From the NCBI GenBank assembly GCA_033344735.1, contig JAWPMW010000001.1, positions 496,001 through 560,000 of the forward strand: 64,000 nucleotides of DNA, written 5' to 3'. The position numbers were made by a program, and so were the translations under genes. Positions within the stretch are counted from its first letter, which is position 1; each line of letters starts with the position of its first letter. The notes below the pieces were generated by a model, which was not told the origin of the DNA, searched no databases, and saw nothing but the letters and a program-made list of their open reading frames with translations. Of the stretch, positions 7,704 through 17,486 are shown piece after piece. The DNA is from Gammaproteobacteria bacterium. Lineage in GTDB: Bacteria; Pseudomonadota; Gammaproteobacteria; UBA4575.

Positions 7704-9412
7704 CTCAACATGTACCTTTGTGCTAATGGTAAAGTCTCAGCAGGTTCACATGTTGCGAGTTCACCATCGACATAGACATCAAAGGTTTGTGGGTTAACAG
7801 TCACTTTAGGGCAACTGTCATTATGTAACATATTACTTTTGTTTAGCTTGCGCGTACCATGAGCTGCTAAATTTTGTTTCTGTAATTGTAATTTTTCACC
7901 TATATTATTGTTTACTGCTGTCTGATTAACAAAATTGACACTGAGATTTTGTTTGGCGTTTCCAAATGCTCCCCATTGTGGTCGCATGGCAAGAGGTTCA
8001 CATGTCATCAGAGATGCTGCACTATCACCCATTGCTGACCAGACAATAAATCCACCTTTGATTATTAGTTCTGGTTTGATCCCAAAAAATTCTGGCTTCC
8101 ATAAAACAATATCAGCAATTTTCCCATCTTCTAAAGAACCGATGTGCTCCTCGATTCCAAAAGTCCGTGCTGCATTGATTGTATATTTGGCGATATAACG
8201 TTTTATTCTCTCGTTGTCGCCCATCTTGGTTTTTTCTTCATCAAGCCGACCGCGTTGATCTTTCATTTTGCTAGCTAATTGCCAGGTTCTACAAATGACT
8301 TCTCCAATGCGTCCCATACCTTGACTGTCAGAACCGAGCATAGAAATAGCGCCTAGATCATGCATCACATCTTCAGCAGCAATAGTTTGTGCACGTATTC
8401 TACTTTCGGCGAAAGCAACATCTTCTGGTATTGCTGGATTTAAATGATGGCAAACCATTGTCATGTCTAGATGTTCATCAAAGGTGTTGACTGTGTATGG
8501 ATTGGTTGGGTTTGTAGAAGAGGGTAGGCAGTTAGATTCTCCTGCCACTCTAATAATGTCAGGAGCATGCCCGCCACCAGCACCTTCAGTATGGTACATA
8601 TGGATAGTGCGACCATTTATTGCAGCAAGTGTGTGCTCAACAAAGCCACTTTCATTGAGTGTGTCGGTGTGCAGTTGCACTTGAAAATCTAATTCATCAG
8701 CCACTGATAAACAGGTGTCTATTACTGCAGGCATAGCACCCCAGTCTTCATGAATTTTTAAACCTAAGCAGCCTCCTGCAAGTTGATCAAGTAAAGATTT
8801 TGGTTTTGATGAATTGCCTCGACCTAGAAAACCAAAATTAATTGGCCATTGTTCTGATGCTTGTAGCATCTTGCCTACATTCCATGCGCCACCGCAGTCA
8901 ATTCCCACAGTTATTGGGCCTAAAGATCCACCAATCATGGTAGTAATGCCAGAGCTTAATGCATGTTCGCATAGTTGGGCACTATCGAAGTGCACATGGA
9001 CATCAATTCCTCCCGGTGTGGCTATCAGTCCCTCTGCATCACGTACTGTAGTTGCTGCACCACAGACAAGATTCGGGTCTACATTGTCCATAATCGCGGG
9101 ATTACCCGCTTTTCCAACTCCAGCGATTTTGCCATTCTTAATGCCAATGTCGGCTTTTACAATGCCTAGAACTGGGTCAATTACCACAGCATTGCTTACC
9201 AACATATCAAGCGAGCCTGCAGCACTATCGTAGCCAGGAGTTAATCCAAGACCATCGCGTAACGTTTTGCCGCCACCATGTAAACATTCATCACCTAGCA
9301 CAGCATAGTCATGTTCGACTTCTGCTAATAAAGAAGTATCGCCCAATCTGACTGCATCACCCTTAGTGGGGCCATACATAGTTGCATATTCTTTTCTCGA
9401 GAGTTTTATCAT
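7700..9412 (-). CDS. ureC: Urease alpha subunit UreC
   Basis: Catalytic subunit of nickel urease, hydrolysing urea to ammonia and carbamate. The 570-residue length is normal. Nickel ligands and catalytic residues are complete: His139 and His141 (DVHVHF), Lys219 for carbamylation ([10 protein letters not shown]), His248, His274, the flap Cys321-His322-His323 (MVCHHL) and Asp362 (GSDSQGMGR). It lies 2 bp after the fused gamma/beta gene. It should be active if nickel insertion works. Confidence 0.98.
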   Translation of the reverse strand: MIKLSRKEYATMYGPTKGDAVRLGDTSLLAEVEHDYAVLGDECLHGGGKTLRDGLGLTPGYDSAAGSLDMLVSNAVVIDPVLGIVKADIGIKNGKIAGVGKAGNPAIMDNVDPNLVCGAATTVRDAEGLIATPGGIDVHVHFDSAQLCEHALSSGITTMIGGSLGPITVGIDCGGAWNVGKMLQASEQWPINFGFLGRGNSSKPKSLLDQLAGGCLGLKIHEDWGAMPAVIDTCLSVADELDFQVQLHTDTLNESGFVEHTLAAINGRTIHMYHTEGAGGGHAPDIIRVAGESNCLPSSTNPTNPYTVNTFDEHLDMTMVCHHLNPAIPEDVAFAESRIRAQTIAAEDVMHDLGAISMLGSDSQGMGRIGEVICRTWQLASKMKDQRGRLDEEKTKMGDNERIKRYIAKYTINAARTFGIEEHIGSLEDGKIADIVLWKPEFFGIKPELIIKGGFIVWSAMGDSAASLMTCEPLAMRPQWGAFGNAKQNLSVNFVNQTAVNNNIGEKLQLQKQNLAAHGTRKLNKSNMLHNDSCPKVTVNPQTFDVYVDGELATCEPAETLPLAQRYMLR

Positions 9413-9414
9413 TT

Positions 9415-10116
9415 TTAGGATCCTTTAAAGTGACGAATATTTGCTTCATGCAACGCTTTAGTTTTATTAGTTTTGCTTGATGTTGAGCCATTAGTTAAGC
9501 TGTTGAGCCCATATACTTCGCCAGCACCACCAAATACCACTAAATTAACTTCTTTGCTCTCTCCAGGTTCAAATCTGACTGCGGTACCTGCAGGTATGTC
9601 TAAATGTTTACCAAATGCACTTTCTCGTTTGAAATCTAAAGCAGGATTGACTTCAAAAAAGTGAAAATGACTACCAATCTGGACTGGTCGATCTCCTGTA
9701 TTAATCACTTTTAAAGTAGTAGATTTTTTATGCTCGTTTATTGATACATCACCATCACCTGGAATAATTTCTCCAGGAGTCACATCATTTTTACCTTTGG
9801 CTTTTTTCTTGCCAGGTCTTATAGGTTCATGCACTGTGACTAACTTTGTACCATCCGGAAATGTGGCTTCAACTTGAAGCATATGCATCATGTCATCGAC
9901 ACCTGGCATTACATCATCTGTATTCAATAGTGTAGATCCGTAACCAATAAGGTCTGCTACAGTACGTCCTTCACGCGCTCCTTCTAAAATTTCATCAGCA
10001 ATAATTGCAGTCGCTTCAGGATGATTTAAGAGCAGACCTTTTTTCCTTCTTTTTCTGGCTAATTCAGCCGATGTGAAAATAGTTAGACGTTCATATTCTG
10101 TGGGAGTTAGTAGCAT
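9415..10116 (-). CDS. ureAB: Fused urease gamma/beta subunit (UreAB)
   Basis: One 233-residue protein carrying the gamma subunit (about 1-100: [55 protein letters not shown]) followed by a Lys-rich linker ([11 protein letters not shown]) and the beta subunit (about 120-233: [56 protein letters not shown]). Fused gamma-beta subunits are known from Helicobacter and some other bacteria, whereas most proteobacteria have separate ureA and ureB. The start at MLLTPTE is preferred because GGAGG lies 5 nt upstream; four extra residues are possible. Confidence 0.95.
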   Translation of the reverse strand: MLLTPTEYERLTIFTSAELARKRRKKGLLLNHPEATAIIADEILEGAREGRTVADLIGYGSTLLNTDDVMPGVDDMMHMLQVEATFPDGTKLVTVHEPIRPGKKKAKGKNDVTPGEIIPGDGDVSINEHKKSTTLKVINTGDRPVQIGSHFHFFEVNPALDFKRESAFGKHLDIPAGTAVRFEPGESKEVNLVVFGGAGEVYGLNSLTNGSTSSKTNKTKALHEANIRHFKGS

Positions 10117-10148
10117 AAGTGCCTCCAAATTCTTATATAGATCATAGA

Positions 10149-10829
10149 TTAATTAGCGAATAGTCGAGTGTTAGTATTTTCATGACGCATTGACGCAATA
10201 TCAGCGTACGGAGTGAATGCATAAATATTTTCTAAACTGGGAATATCTTGAGTGGTTAATTCAGATATTAATGGGCGAAATTTGTTAAGGCTCTTTTGGC
10301 AATCAATATGCCCTATAATGCCAAGTCTTATTGCGGCACCAAGAATGGCAACACAAAAATTATATGCAGAGATAATTAATGCTGAATTTTTTGATTGACC
10401 AATAGATTTTGATATCAATCCATGGATGACTGGCAAATGTCCATGAGCAGAATTTTCTTGTATCAGGCGCTGATATTCTTCAGCACCAGGGGTATTTAAT
10501 TTTGTATGAGTGGCTAATAATGCACTGCCTAATCTCTTTGAGCCATCTCTTAATTCACTAGTGACAGTCATACTTTCGACAAGTTTATCAATAGCAACAA
10601 CGTCATTAATTTTGTCGGCACTTAAATATGTGTGAGCTATTACGACTCGCTCAAAAGTTGCCCATTTATGTATGAGTTGATTTTCCAGGAAATCATTCAC
10701 ACCTTTTTTTGACATAATAATGTTATCTTCCTTGAGCATTTCAATTCCCCAGGAGAATGAGACTGCGCCCGATGGAAAAAAACTATCACCAAATTGTAAA
10801 ACAGTAAGAATGTGTTCTTCTTCAGTCAT
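10149..10829 (-). CDS. ureF: Urease accessory protein UreF
   Basis: UreF acts with UreD as the platform for the UreG GTPase in nickel insertion. The 226-residue all-helical protein shows [22 protein letters not shown] near the start (family form LQxxDSxFPxGxFxHSxGLE), SKRLGSALL, and a C-terminal [20 protein letters not shown] typical of UreF (SMRHExxxxRLFRS). The start overlaps ureE by 8 bp. Confidence 0.95.
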   Translation of the reverse strand: MTEEEHILTVLQFGDSFFPSGAVSFSWGIEMLKEDNIIMSKKGVNDFLENQLIHKWATFERVVIAHTYLSADKINDVVAIDKLVESMTVTSELRDGSKRLGSALLATHTKLNTPGAEEYQRLIQENSAHGHLPVIHGLISKSIGQSKNSALIISAYNFCVAILGAAIRLGIIGHIDCQKSLNKFRPLISELTTQDIPSLENIYAFTPYADIASMRHENTNTRLFAN

Positions 10830-11277
10830 GATTTATTCGTGTTATTTTATTGTTATCAAAAAATTCTTTTAATCGTTCTAGATAAATTTCTTCTGGATTA
10901 TCAAGTGCAACATTAAGATGCTGATTATCAAATTTAACGCGCCAATGCATATTTCCAGCAAAATAACCCAGTTCGATAGCAGCGGATAAATCTTTGGGTC
11001 GTAGTGACAGCCATTGATCATCAACCATTTTCACTACAATAGCTCTATTTTCATCAAGTACTAAAACGGCACCGTTTGACAATTTTTCATCACGTGAGAT
11101 TGTTATTGCACAATCAGTACCCTTGTTGGTTTTAGCGCGAAATCTGCGTCGCTGTAAATTAGCATGATCAAGAGATATGTATTCAACTTGATTGTTATGG
11201 GCGAGGTCGTGAAGTTGATCTGATAATTTAGAATCATGTGTATGACCTAGAATGCTATTAATTTCAATCATTTTCAT
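10822..11277 (-). CDS. ureE: Urease accessory nickel chaperone UreE
   Basis: UreE delivers nickel to UreG. It has 151 residues: N-terminal peptide-binding domain (LDHANLQRRRFRAKTNKGTDCAITISRDEKLSNGAVL) and C-terminal metal-binding domain with the conserved GNMHWRVKF His. The histidine-rich tail found in some species is absent; it ends RINHD. The start overlaps the preceding AsmA-like gene by 4 bp (ATGA), tying urease expression to that gene. Confidence 0.94.
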   Translation of the reverse strand: MKMIEINSILGHTHDSKLSDQLHDLAHNNQVEYISLDHANLQRRRFRAKTNKGTDCAITISRDEKLSNGAVLVLDENRAIVVKMVDDQWLSLRPKDLSAAIELGYFAGNMHWRVKFDNQHLNVALDNPEEIYLERLKEFFDNNKITRINHD

Positions 11278-12641
11278 TGAGCCGTTACTAAATTTGGTGC
11301 ATTTAATGCCCCGTCAATTCTGAAGTTTAAATCTGATTTGATTGTTGAATTTAGATAATCTTCTAATGAGTATTTTTGTGTATTGCTCGATAACAAGACT
11401 TCGTGACATTTAACATGACCAAGTGCATTGATATTTTCCTGATTTAAATCATAAGTGCCATTAAATGAGATCGAGGTATGACGAAATAATTCATCATTGT
11501 TTTCAATGCAATATAATTCTTCAGAATTAATATATTCAAACCAATGAGGCAATAAATCTAAAATAGAATTTCCTTTGATGAATGCATTTAAATTAATATC
11601 AAGTATGCTCTTATCGATTAAAATTAATGCTTCTGCTTGTATATTATTTTCTTTGAGATCTATCGATAACTGATCTAATTCAATATGTGAAAATTCATTT
11701 AAAGCTCTTCCGATCACATGTAACGAATTTATTTCTAGGTTATTACCTAGTACTTCACTTACTTCTAATGTTCCGTTGTCACTTGTGATATCGAATGTTG
11801 CCATCTTTGCATTAAGTAAGTCATCAAATTCTAGTTGTATATTTCCTGATAAATGGACTTCCAGTGGTGTGAGGTAGCTGAATTGAGGGAAAAATTCAGT
11901 TAGTAATGCTGGTCTAACTTTATCGGGTTGTATGGAGAGACTGAAACTCTTACTTCTAGTATTGTAAAGACAATCACCTAGGATGTTTATGTATTCACCT
12001 CTGGCAAATACATTAAACTTATAATTACAATTTACACCGTTAACATCAGGGCTTAATTCAATATTCGCATTTGGCGCATGTAATAAAGATCCAGTAATCT
12101 CATCGCCCAATGTTAAATCAGAGCTAATAATTTTAATGTTGGTTGATTCGTGAGTATTTTGGTGATGAATCTTAGGAGTTGTTGCTACATGAATTAATAT
12201 TGTTTCTAATATTCTGCCAGACGAACCATCGTGAGTGTTGCCAATATCAAACTTAAACGCTCCACCATGTGAACGTATTAAACTAATTTTAGGGTTGTGT
12301 AATTCTACGGATTGTAGCTTTTTATGTTTTCTGAATATTGTGTCAGTGTCTACTACAATGATGACTTCGGGCACAGTAGCTATATTGTTATTACCATAGT
12401 CTACAGCCTTAGCTGAATCCAAATGAAATTCTATCTTTCCTTCAAATGGATGCCATCGAGTTCTTAATGTATCAAAATCTACATAATATGTATGAAAATG
12501 GTTGTCTAATTGATTTCTAACAAAATTAGAAAGAAAAGGTAGAGATATTGGATAAAGTGAAATTAACAATAATATTGTTGTTAATATACTAATCACCGTT
12601 AAAGCTATTATGGTTACAGAAGTTTTTGCTGTAACTCTCAT
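11274..12641 (-). CDS. AsmA/YhdP-like membrane-anchored protein
   Basis: A 455-residue protein with one N-terminal transmembrane segment (about 8-36), followed by a long beta-rich region facing the periplasm. The pattern is that of AsmA-like proteins (short amphipathic beta repeats such as LQSVELHNPKISLIRSHGGAFKFDIG and LEVHLSGNIQLEFDDLL). Family members bridge the inner and outer membranes for lipid transport, but this one is far shorter than TamB or YhdP. It overlaps ureE by 4 bp and is the first gene of the urease run, an odd position without an obvious functional link. I am unsure of the specific subfamily. Confidence 0.6.
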   Translation of the reverse strand: MRVTAKTSVTIIALTVISILTTILLLISLYPISLPFLSNFVRNQLDNHFHTYYVDFDTLRTRWHPFEGKIEFHLDSAKAVDYGNNNIATVPEVIIVVDTDTIFRKHKKLQSVELHNPKISLIRSHGGAFKFDIGNTHDGSSGRILETILIHVATTPKIHHQNTHESTNIKIISSDLTLGDEITGSLLHAPNANIELSPDVNGVNCNYKFNVFARGEYINILGDCLYNTRSKSFSLSIQPDKVRPALLTEFFPQFSYLTPLEVHLSGNIQLEFDDLLNAKMATFDITSDNGTLEVSEVLGNNLEINSLHVIGRALNEFSHIELDQLSIDLKENNIQAEALILIDKSILDINLNAFIKGNSILDLLPHWFEYINSEELYCIENNDELFRHTSISFNGTYDLNQENINALGHVKCHEVLLSSNTQKYSLEDYLNSTIKSDLNFRIDGALNAPNLVTAQ

Positions 12642-12712
12642 TTTTTATCGTTCTAAATTTACAGTTATATCATTTAAATGATGATATATAAGACTAGTTG
12701 CTGGAATGACTA

Positions 12713-13018
12713 TCACGGACTTGTCCGATTACTTTTTTTGTATAAAAACACACAGTCAGTATCTTCAGTCCCATTAATAACTGATTTGCCATCAGTATTT
12801 AACTTTTCAAGAAAATATTCCTGTACTGTTTTACATGCTTTAAATGTCAAGGCTTGTTTGTACAGCCATATATCATCTTCTTTATCAACATGATGTTGAT
12901 TAAACATTTCATTCTTTGGATCTGCAGAAACCCCTACATACCAATCGCTAAAATCGCCCCCAAATTCTTTTATGTATGCAAGTATTTCATATTTTATTTG
13001 TTGTACGCTATAAATCAT
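12713..13018 (-). CDS. Conserved small protein of unknown function (101 aa)
   Basis: A 101-residue soluble protein. The stretch FSDWYVGVSADPKNEMFNQHHVDKEDD, followed by ACKTVQEYFLEKLNTDG and a final aromatic VFLYKKS, resembles a widespread family of short uncharacterised proteins with a GIY-YIG-like opening (WYVGVS). Nuclease function cannot be claimed. It lies 22 bp downstream of the Sel1-repeat gene and upstream of the AsmA-like gene on the same strand. Confidence 0.6.
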   Translation of the reverse strand: MIYSVQQIKYEILAYIKEFGGDFSDWYVGVSADPKNEMFNQHHVDKEDDIWLYKQALTFKACKTVQEYFLEKLNTDGKSVINGTEDTDCVFLYKKSNRTSP

Positions 13019-13040
13019 ATGTTTTCACTGCTTATATAAA

Positions 13041-13730
13041 TTAATTGGACGGCGTGGGGTTTAAAGCAACTTGCATGCGGTCAGAACCAGTTTTATTTCG
13101 CCATTGTTCAACTAATGTTGCACCCATTGCTTTTTCTTCTGAAGACATGCTTTTGACTACAGTTTCTAGAGCGGCTAGCGCAGTTCCTATTCCATGCTGT
13201 GAAGCTAGTGTTAACCATAAATATGCGAGAATACGGTCTTTCTCTACTCCTTGTCCGTGAGCATACATATAGCCTAGCCGTGACTGTGAAGGGTAATGCC
13301 CTTGTTCTGCTGCTTTACGGTATAATTCTGCAGCTTGTTCTTGATCCTCATCTACATCTTCGCCCTTGGAATATATTACTGCTAAATTAAATAAACCATT
13401 TACGTCATTATTGTCCGCTGCTGCTTTAAGCCATTTGATCGCAGAAGAAACATTCTTTTCTGATCCTTGCCCCATAAAATACATTGCGCCAACATTTGCT
13501 TGTGCCATTGCATGATTTTGATGAGCAGCTTTTTCATACCAAGCCAATGCTGTTGTGTTGTCGACATCTACACCATCACCATTTGCATACATAGAGCCTA
13601 ACCATGCTTGAGCTTCAGCAGTTCCAGCTTCGGCTTGTGTTTCCCAAATGTCTCGTGCTTTTTTAAAATCACCTTGTGTGTAAGCTTGTCTAGCTTGTTC
13701 TAACTCTAGATTATTTTGCTCACTCATCAT
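13041..13730 (-). CDS. Sel1-like (SLR/TPR) repeat protein
   Basis: A 229-residue helical-repeat protein. Four to five Sel1 repeats are seen from about residue 38 to 185, each with the pattern AxxxLGxMYxxGxGVxxDxxxAxxWYxKAA (for example AQAWLGSMYANGDGVDVDN and SRLGYMYAHGQGVEKDR). Such proteins mediate protein-protein contacts. There is no signal peptide, so it is probably cytoplasmic. It is 24 bp downstream of the Rieske-like gene in the same direction and is likely in the amidase operon; a scaffold role there is speculative. Confidence 0.85.
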   Translation of the reverse strand: MMSEQNNLELEQARQAYTQGDFKKARDIWETQAEAGTAEAQAWLGSMYANGDGVDVDNTTALAWYEKAAHQNHAMAQANVGAMYFMGQGSEKNVSSAIKWLKAAADNNDVNGLFNLAVIYSKGEDVDEDQEQAAELYRKAAEQGHYPSQSRLGYMYAHGQGVEKDRILAYLWLTLASQHGIGTALAALETVVKSMSSEEKAMGATLVEQWRNKTGSDRMQVALNPTPSN

Positions 13731-13754
13731 GTATAACCTCTCTTTATCTATTTC

Positions 13755-14918
13755 TTAAGCGACTGGATTATTTGTAAACAGCGGTGCATTCCAATAATAC
13801 TCATGCATAGTAGTAACTGTTTTAGCGACGTATTTCTGAAATACATATCCAGCTATATTATTTTCTAGTGGCATTGTTTTATTATTCAGTTCAGAAGAAC
13901 TTGGAGAATTTATTTTTCCAGTTATATCCTGAAAAGATTTTGTTCTAGATTGTATTAGTTCAATAAAATTTAATATTTCTTTTGGTATGGAATCATTTCC
14001 TTGGTCAGTATCATTTTTATTGAAAACACATGCACGTAATAAGCTTTCTTGCATGCTGGTTGGCTGAAGGATGACACTGAAAATGTGAGTTAATGTATCA
14101 ACGATAAGCAAATTGGGAAATAACCAATAAATATCAGCTTTTAAAAGATTGTCATTATTATCTGCTTCAGATATTAATACATCTGTTGCGTGAAAATGAG
14201 TTGTATCTTGAGAGAGTTCTTTTACTTCTAGATTTTGTTTATTGTTATCTGAATCATAAAATGCTCTACCAATAAGTTTCCAATTTGAAGCACACTCAAA
14301 CCATTGATCTGTTTGTAGATCAAGGTTAGTGATGCTGTTGAAATCTATACTTTCAGGTATGCTGGAAAATTCTTCGTTTAAACTTTTACTGTCGGGGTCA
14401 AGATTGACAAAAATATATGGTCCTAGTGTTTCTACTTTGACTGGCAATAATCTTTCAGGGATAAGACCAAGATACTGATGCATTGTTGGTGTATTTTCGC
14501 CTATCTCTTCTACTCGAATTGTCTGACGGTCACGGCTATAGCCACATGAGGTAAATGAGCATTTGGTTTTTTTGCCTGTTTGGCATTGTGCAGGTATGGC
14601 GCGACAACCTCCATGTTGGGCTTTGTTGAAGCGTCCTATCAGACTGCCATCTTCTTGTCTTTGTACATGTAGCCCATGGCGACCTACTGTAAATGGTAAC
14701 AAATCACCAATGTTAGGAATTTGGTGCGTTGTGCCGATAGCAATCCAACTGCGTGTCCATAATTTCTCGTCTTCTAGGTCACTGAAGATTTTTGATTGAT
14801 ATGAAAAAGAGGGCAAGATAGTGGCTTGGCCAAAATCTCGAATTGCAGTTTTATATAATCCTGTATCAGTAAAGTCGATCCCATTTTCTACATAGCCAAG
14901 ATCTGGGTGATAGACCAT
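13755..14918 (-). CDS. Rieske-oxygenase alpha-subunit-like protein lacking canonical metal ligands
   Basis: A 387-residue protein with the overall layout of ring-hydroxylating/choline-monooxygenase-type Rieske oxygenases: LWTRSWIAIGTTHQIPNIGDLLPFTVG (about 53-79), a Rieske-like region (about 95-130) and the SNWKLIG start of the catalytic domain (about 211). The metal sites are not canonical. In the Rieske CxH...CxxH motif, C becomes Ala100 with His102 kept, Cys120 is kept, and the last His becomes Thr123. The usual Asp/Glu-His-His iron site after NWK reads YDSDNNKQNLEV with no His. Instead four cysteines, C105, C112, C120 and C125 (CX6C-X7-CX4C), could hold another metal. It lies downstream of the DMFase genes with a GAGG ribosome site and may be a partner or regulator rather than an oxygenase. 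Confidence 0.8.
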   Translation of the reverse strand: MVYHPDLGYVENGIDFTDTGLYKTAIRDFGQATILPSFSYQSKIFSDLEDEKLWTRSWIAIGTTHQIPNIGDLLPFTVGRHGLHVQRQEDGSLIGRFNKAQHGGCRAIPAQCQTGKKTKCSFTSCGYSRDRQTIRVEEIGENTPTMHQYLGLIPERLLPVKVETLGPYIFVNLDPDSKSLNEEFSSIPESIDFNSITNLDLQTDQWFECASNWKLIGRAFYDSDNNKQNLEVKELSQDTTHFHATDVLISEADNNDNLLKADIYWLFPNLLIVDTLTHIFSVILQPTSMQESLLRACVFNKNDTDQGNDSIPKEILNFIELIQSRTKSFQDITGKINSPSSSELNNKTMPLENNIAGYVFQKYVAKTVTTMHEYYWNAPLFTNNPVA

Positions 14919-14949
14919 AAATTTACACCTCGTTAACTTTATTCCTTAA

Positions 14950-14987
14950 TTAGAGCTTCAGTGACATTTATGTCACTGAAGCTCTAA
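14950..14987 (-). terminator. Perfect 18-bp hairpin between dmfA2 and the Rieske-like gene
   Basis: TTAGAGCTTCAGTGACAT and its exact complement flank a 2-nt centre. It lies 55 bp after the large DMFase subunit gene. There is no T-run on either side, so it is better read as an mRNA 3'-stabilising or partial-termination hairpin separating the highly expressed enzyme genes from the downstream genes. Confidence 0.7.
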
Positions 14988-15041
14988 ATTACCGACAAGA
15001 AATGCTAAGAGAAATGAATCTTAGTCACTTGTTGATTGCGC

Positions 15042-17441
15042 TTATTTGTTCTTCTTATTCATCGCTGGATCATGATCAGCGCGTCCACGATGTATGTATG
15101 CATCTTTAGGAGCATCTGGTAATGGACCATCTTTGGAGAATCTATCAAGCACATTACCTACTAGTGTAGAAATGTTATTTTTTCCATTGTTCCAAGGAAG
15201 AGATCCACAAAATGCGATGGAACTAAATGCGAAACAACCACCTCCATTTGGAGTTTCATGGAAGGCAATATCGGATCTAACTCGTGGATGTTGAGTACCG
15301 TCGATACCTTGTTGACTAAAGCCGTAGTCCTCCATCACTAAAAGATAGGCTTCAGTGTGACGCCCTGCGGAAGTAGCGCCTACTAATGTATGCGGTGGTG
15401 AACCTAGCATGGTGTCGACAATATCAAGTTCGGTTCCAGCTGCTCCGCCACCTACAAGACCAAAGTTACCGATCTTCTCATCGTAGTCGATGCCATCAAA
15501 TGCCCAAGAGATTCGAGGGTCATTACTTTCATAGGTTCGTGAGTAGTAAGATGAAATGTCAAAACCTTCTGATGACATTCCTGTGCCAGCAACTGAGTGT
15601 AAGTATCTACCACGATAACGCCACATGCCACCAAGTTCACCAGTACCTTGGTGATAATACTCACCAGGGTCTGCTCGCCAAGTACGAATACCTGATTCGC
15701 AACGACGCATCTCTGTAATAACTCCACGTCCCAAATGCTCGTAAGCAGGATGGTAAGAATGAATCCAGTACCATGCATCAGCACCCATATACATTAAACG
15801 TCCACCTTGTTGAGTGTAGTTATGTAACGCATCTAATTGTGGACCACTATTATGCTCTGGGTGAGAGCCAGTTATGACGACATTGTAATTTTCAAGTCTA
15901 GCAAGGCCATCATAATTAACATCTTCATCCATGATGCAATCATACTCATAGCCCATTTCTTCTAGCCAATATATTAAATGCAGGTCAGCTGGATACTGCC
16001 AAGGAGCTTGCATTAAGAAGTGATCATACTTAGGTCGAATGCTTAAGATTGGACGTAATCGTGATGATAAACATAAGCCACTACCATCAGTATGTGTATC
16101 GTAAATTGAACCTCCATACTCACGATGCTCACTTAAGAACATATTTTGATCTTGCATAATTGGTACGCGGTACACAAGTAATTCTGCACCACCAGCATTA
16201 TTAGCTAAATGCTCATTTGCATAAGCCATGTAGCTAATTGTTGGGACCATTACAGCAATTTTGGATTGTTCTTTACCCACTTCAGGGACAACCCAAAATG
16301 GTATATAGTCTTCATCACCATCACTGGTAGTGAGTTTAGCCGCGTAGAATTTACTACTGGTACCTTCTGGAACATTCCACTCAAAATCAACATCCCAACG
16401 TGCATCATCCACATCGTCATCATGAAAATGTATTGCACCGTATTCCTTTGGAGCATGTTTCCAATCAAAATTATGACCAGAAAAATTATAACCAGTCATT
16501 GCACGAGTAGGGCAGTTAACAATGTCTAAGTGATATAGATATGGGCCATGATCGGTGCCAACAGCAGTATTAATACCATCAGAAAAATCCCAAGAACCTA
16601 CGAGAGCTTCTGATAGAGGGCCAGTAGGTCCACTATGCCGTCTTTCCGTTAAACCAGGTTGAGCACCTAACTTCATGGTTTCAATTTCTTCACGACTTAA
16701 TGCTCTACGACATAGGCGAGGACTATCAATTTTTCCATTGTAATGTCCCGCCATTACCATACCTGCTGGACGAGATGCCTGAGCTTGTGGGTCAGAATCC
16801 GCACCGCCTGCATAAGCTGCTACTGCAAATGGAACACCTGCTGTATGACTTACTTTTTCTTTGATTTTCTTGCTAACAGGTGGGATGTCAGGGTCAAGTG
16901 CGTATTGAATTTGTGGCTCATGATACAAGGTAGCTTCACCAGTGGACGCATCAAAAGATGCGGCTACAAAATGCCATGCATGGTCTCGTACTGGCGCACC
17001 TGTTGTAATAGTTTTTCCATTGATTCGTAGTTCAACACACCCGTCTTCATTCAGAAACAATCCATAACCTTTGCCATCACACCATTTAGTCATTAAACCT
17101 TGAGCGCCATGACGCCAGTATTTAGGATGAGTTTTTGGAGTGGTGGGCCATATCCAGCACTGCATAGTGAATGATTCAACTTGCAAGTGTTTGTTATCTT
17201 CTACATATCCATAAGAACCACTATAGATCGTTTGTGGGCGTCCTTTATATTGCCCGTTACAATCAGCATCAACTGCTTCTTCTATTAATCCTGGTCCTCG
17301 AGGGTTGGTGTCAGCGTGAATCATTTTTACAATTTGACAATCGTATTTTTTTGGGCCATCACAATTGACATGGAATTTAATTGTTTTACCTGGATTGACA
17401 CCGAATTTGTCAGCGTAACCCGTTAATCTCATAGCACACAT
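15042..17441 (-). CDS. dmfA2: N,N-dimethylformamidase-type amidohydrolase, large subunit
   Basis: Large subunit of DMFase, which hydrolyses N,N-dimethylformamide to dimethylamine and formate using a mononuclear iron held by two Tyr and one Glu. This protein has 799 residues (family about 760). It has an N-terminal lectin/LamG-like half (SFTMQCWIWPTTP, DGYGLFL-type repeats, KIDSPRLCRRALSREEI) and a C-terminal glutamine-amidotransferase-like half. Candidate iron ligands are Tyr407 (SYMAYAN), Tyr442 or Tyr447 (EYGGSIYDTHTDG) and Glu529 (TGSHPEHNS), placed near the published positions. There is no signal peptide. It follows the small-subunit gene by 45 bp. The true substrate could be another N-methyl amide. 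Confidence 0.9.
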   Translation of the reverse strand: MCAMRLTGYADKFGVNPGKTIKFHVNCDGPKKYDCQIVKMIHADTNPRGPGLIEEAVDADCNGQYKGRPQTIYSGSYGYVEDNKHLQVESFTMQCWIWPTTPKTHPKYWRHGAQGLMTKWCDGKGYGLFLNEDGCVELRINGKTITTGAPVRDHAWHFVAASFDASTGEATLYHEPQIQYALDPDIPPVSKKIKEKVSHTAGVPFAVAAYAGGADSDPQAQASRPAGMVMAGHYNGKIDSPRLCRRALSREEIETMKLGAQPGLTERRHSGPTGPLSEALVGSWDFSDGINTAVGTDHGPYLYHLDIVNCPTRAMTGYNFSGHNFDWKHAPKEYGAIHFHDDDVDDARWDVDFEWNVPEGTSSKFYAAKLTTSDGDEDYIPFWVVPEVGKEQSKIAVMVPTISYMAYANEHLANNAGGAELLVYRVPIMQDQNMFLSEHREYGGSIYDTHTDGSGLCLSSRLRPILSIRPKYDHFLMQAPWQYPADLHLIYWLEEMGYEYDCIMDEDVNYDGLARLENYNVVITGSHPEHNSGPQLDALHNYTQQGGRLMYMGADAWYWIHSYHPAYEHLGRGVITEMRRCESGIRTWRADPGEYYHQGTGELGGMWRYRGRYLHSVAGTGMSSEGFDISSYYSRTYESNDPRISWAFDGIDYDEKIGNFGLVGGGAAGTELDIVDTMLGSPPHTLVGATSAGRHTEAYLLVMEDYGFSQQGIDGTQHPRVRSDIAFHETPNGGGCFAFSSIAFCGSLPWNNGKNNISTLVGNVLDRFSKDGPLPDAPKDAYIHRGRADHDPAMNKKNK

Positions 17442-17486
17442 ATGCTCATTCCCCTTATATAAAGAATTATTTGTTAAAGTGCCGTA

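Noticed and set aside
7366-9233. Several plus-strand open frames inside the urease genes
   Set aside because: They lie opposite strongly conserved ureG and ureC and have no family features.
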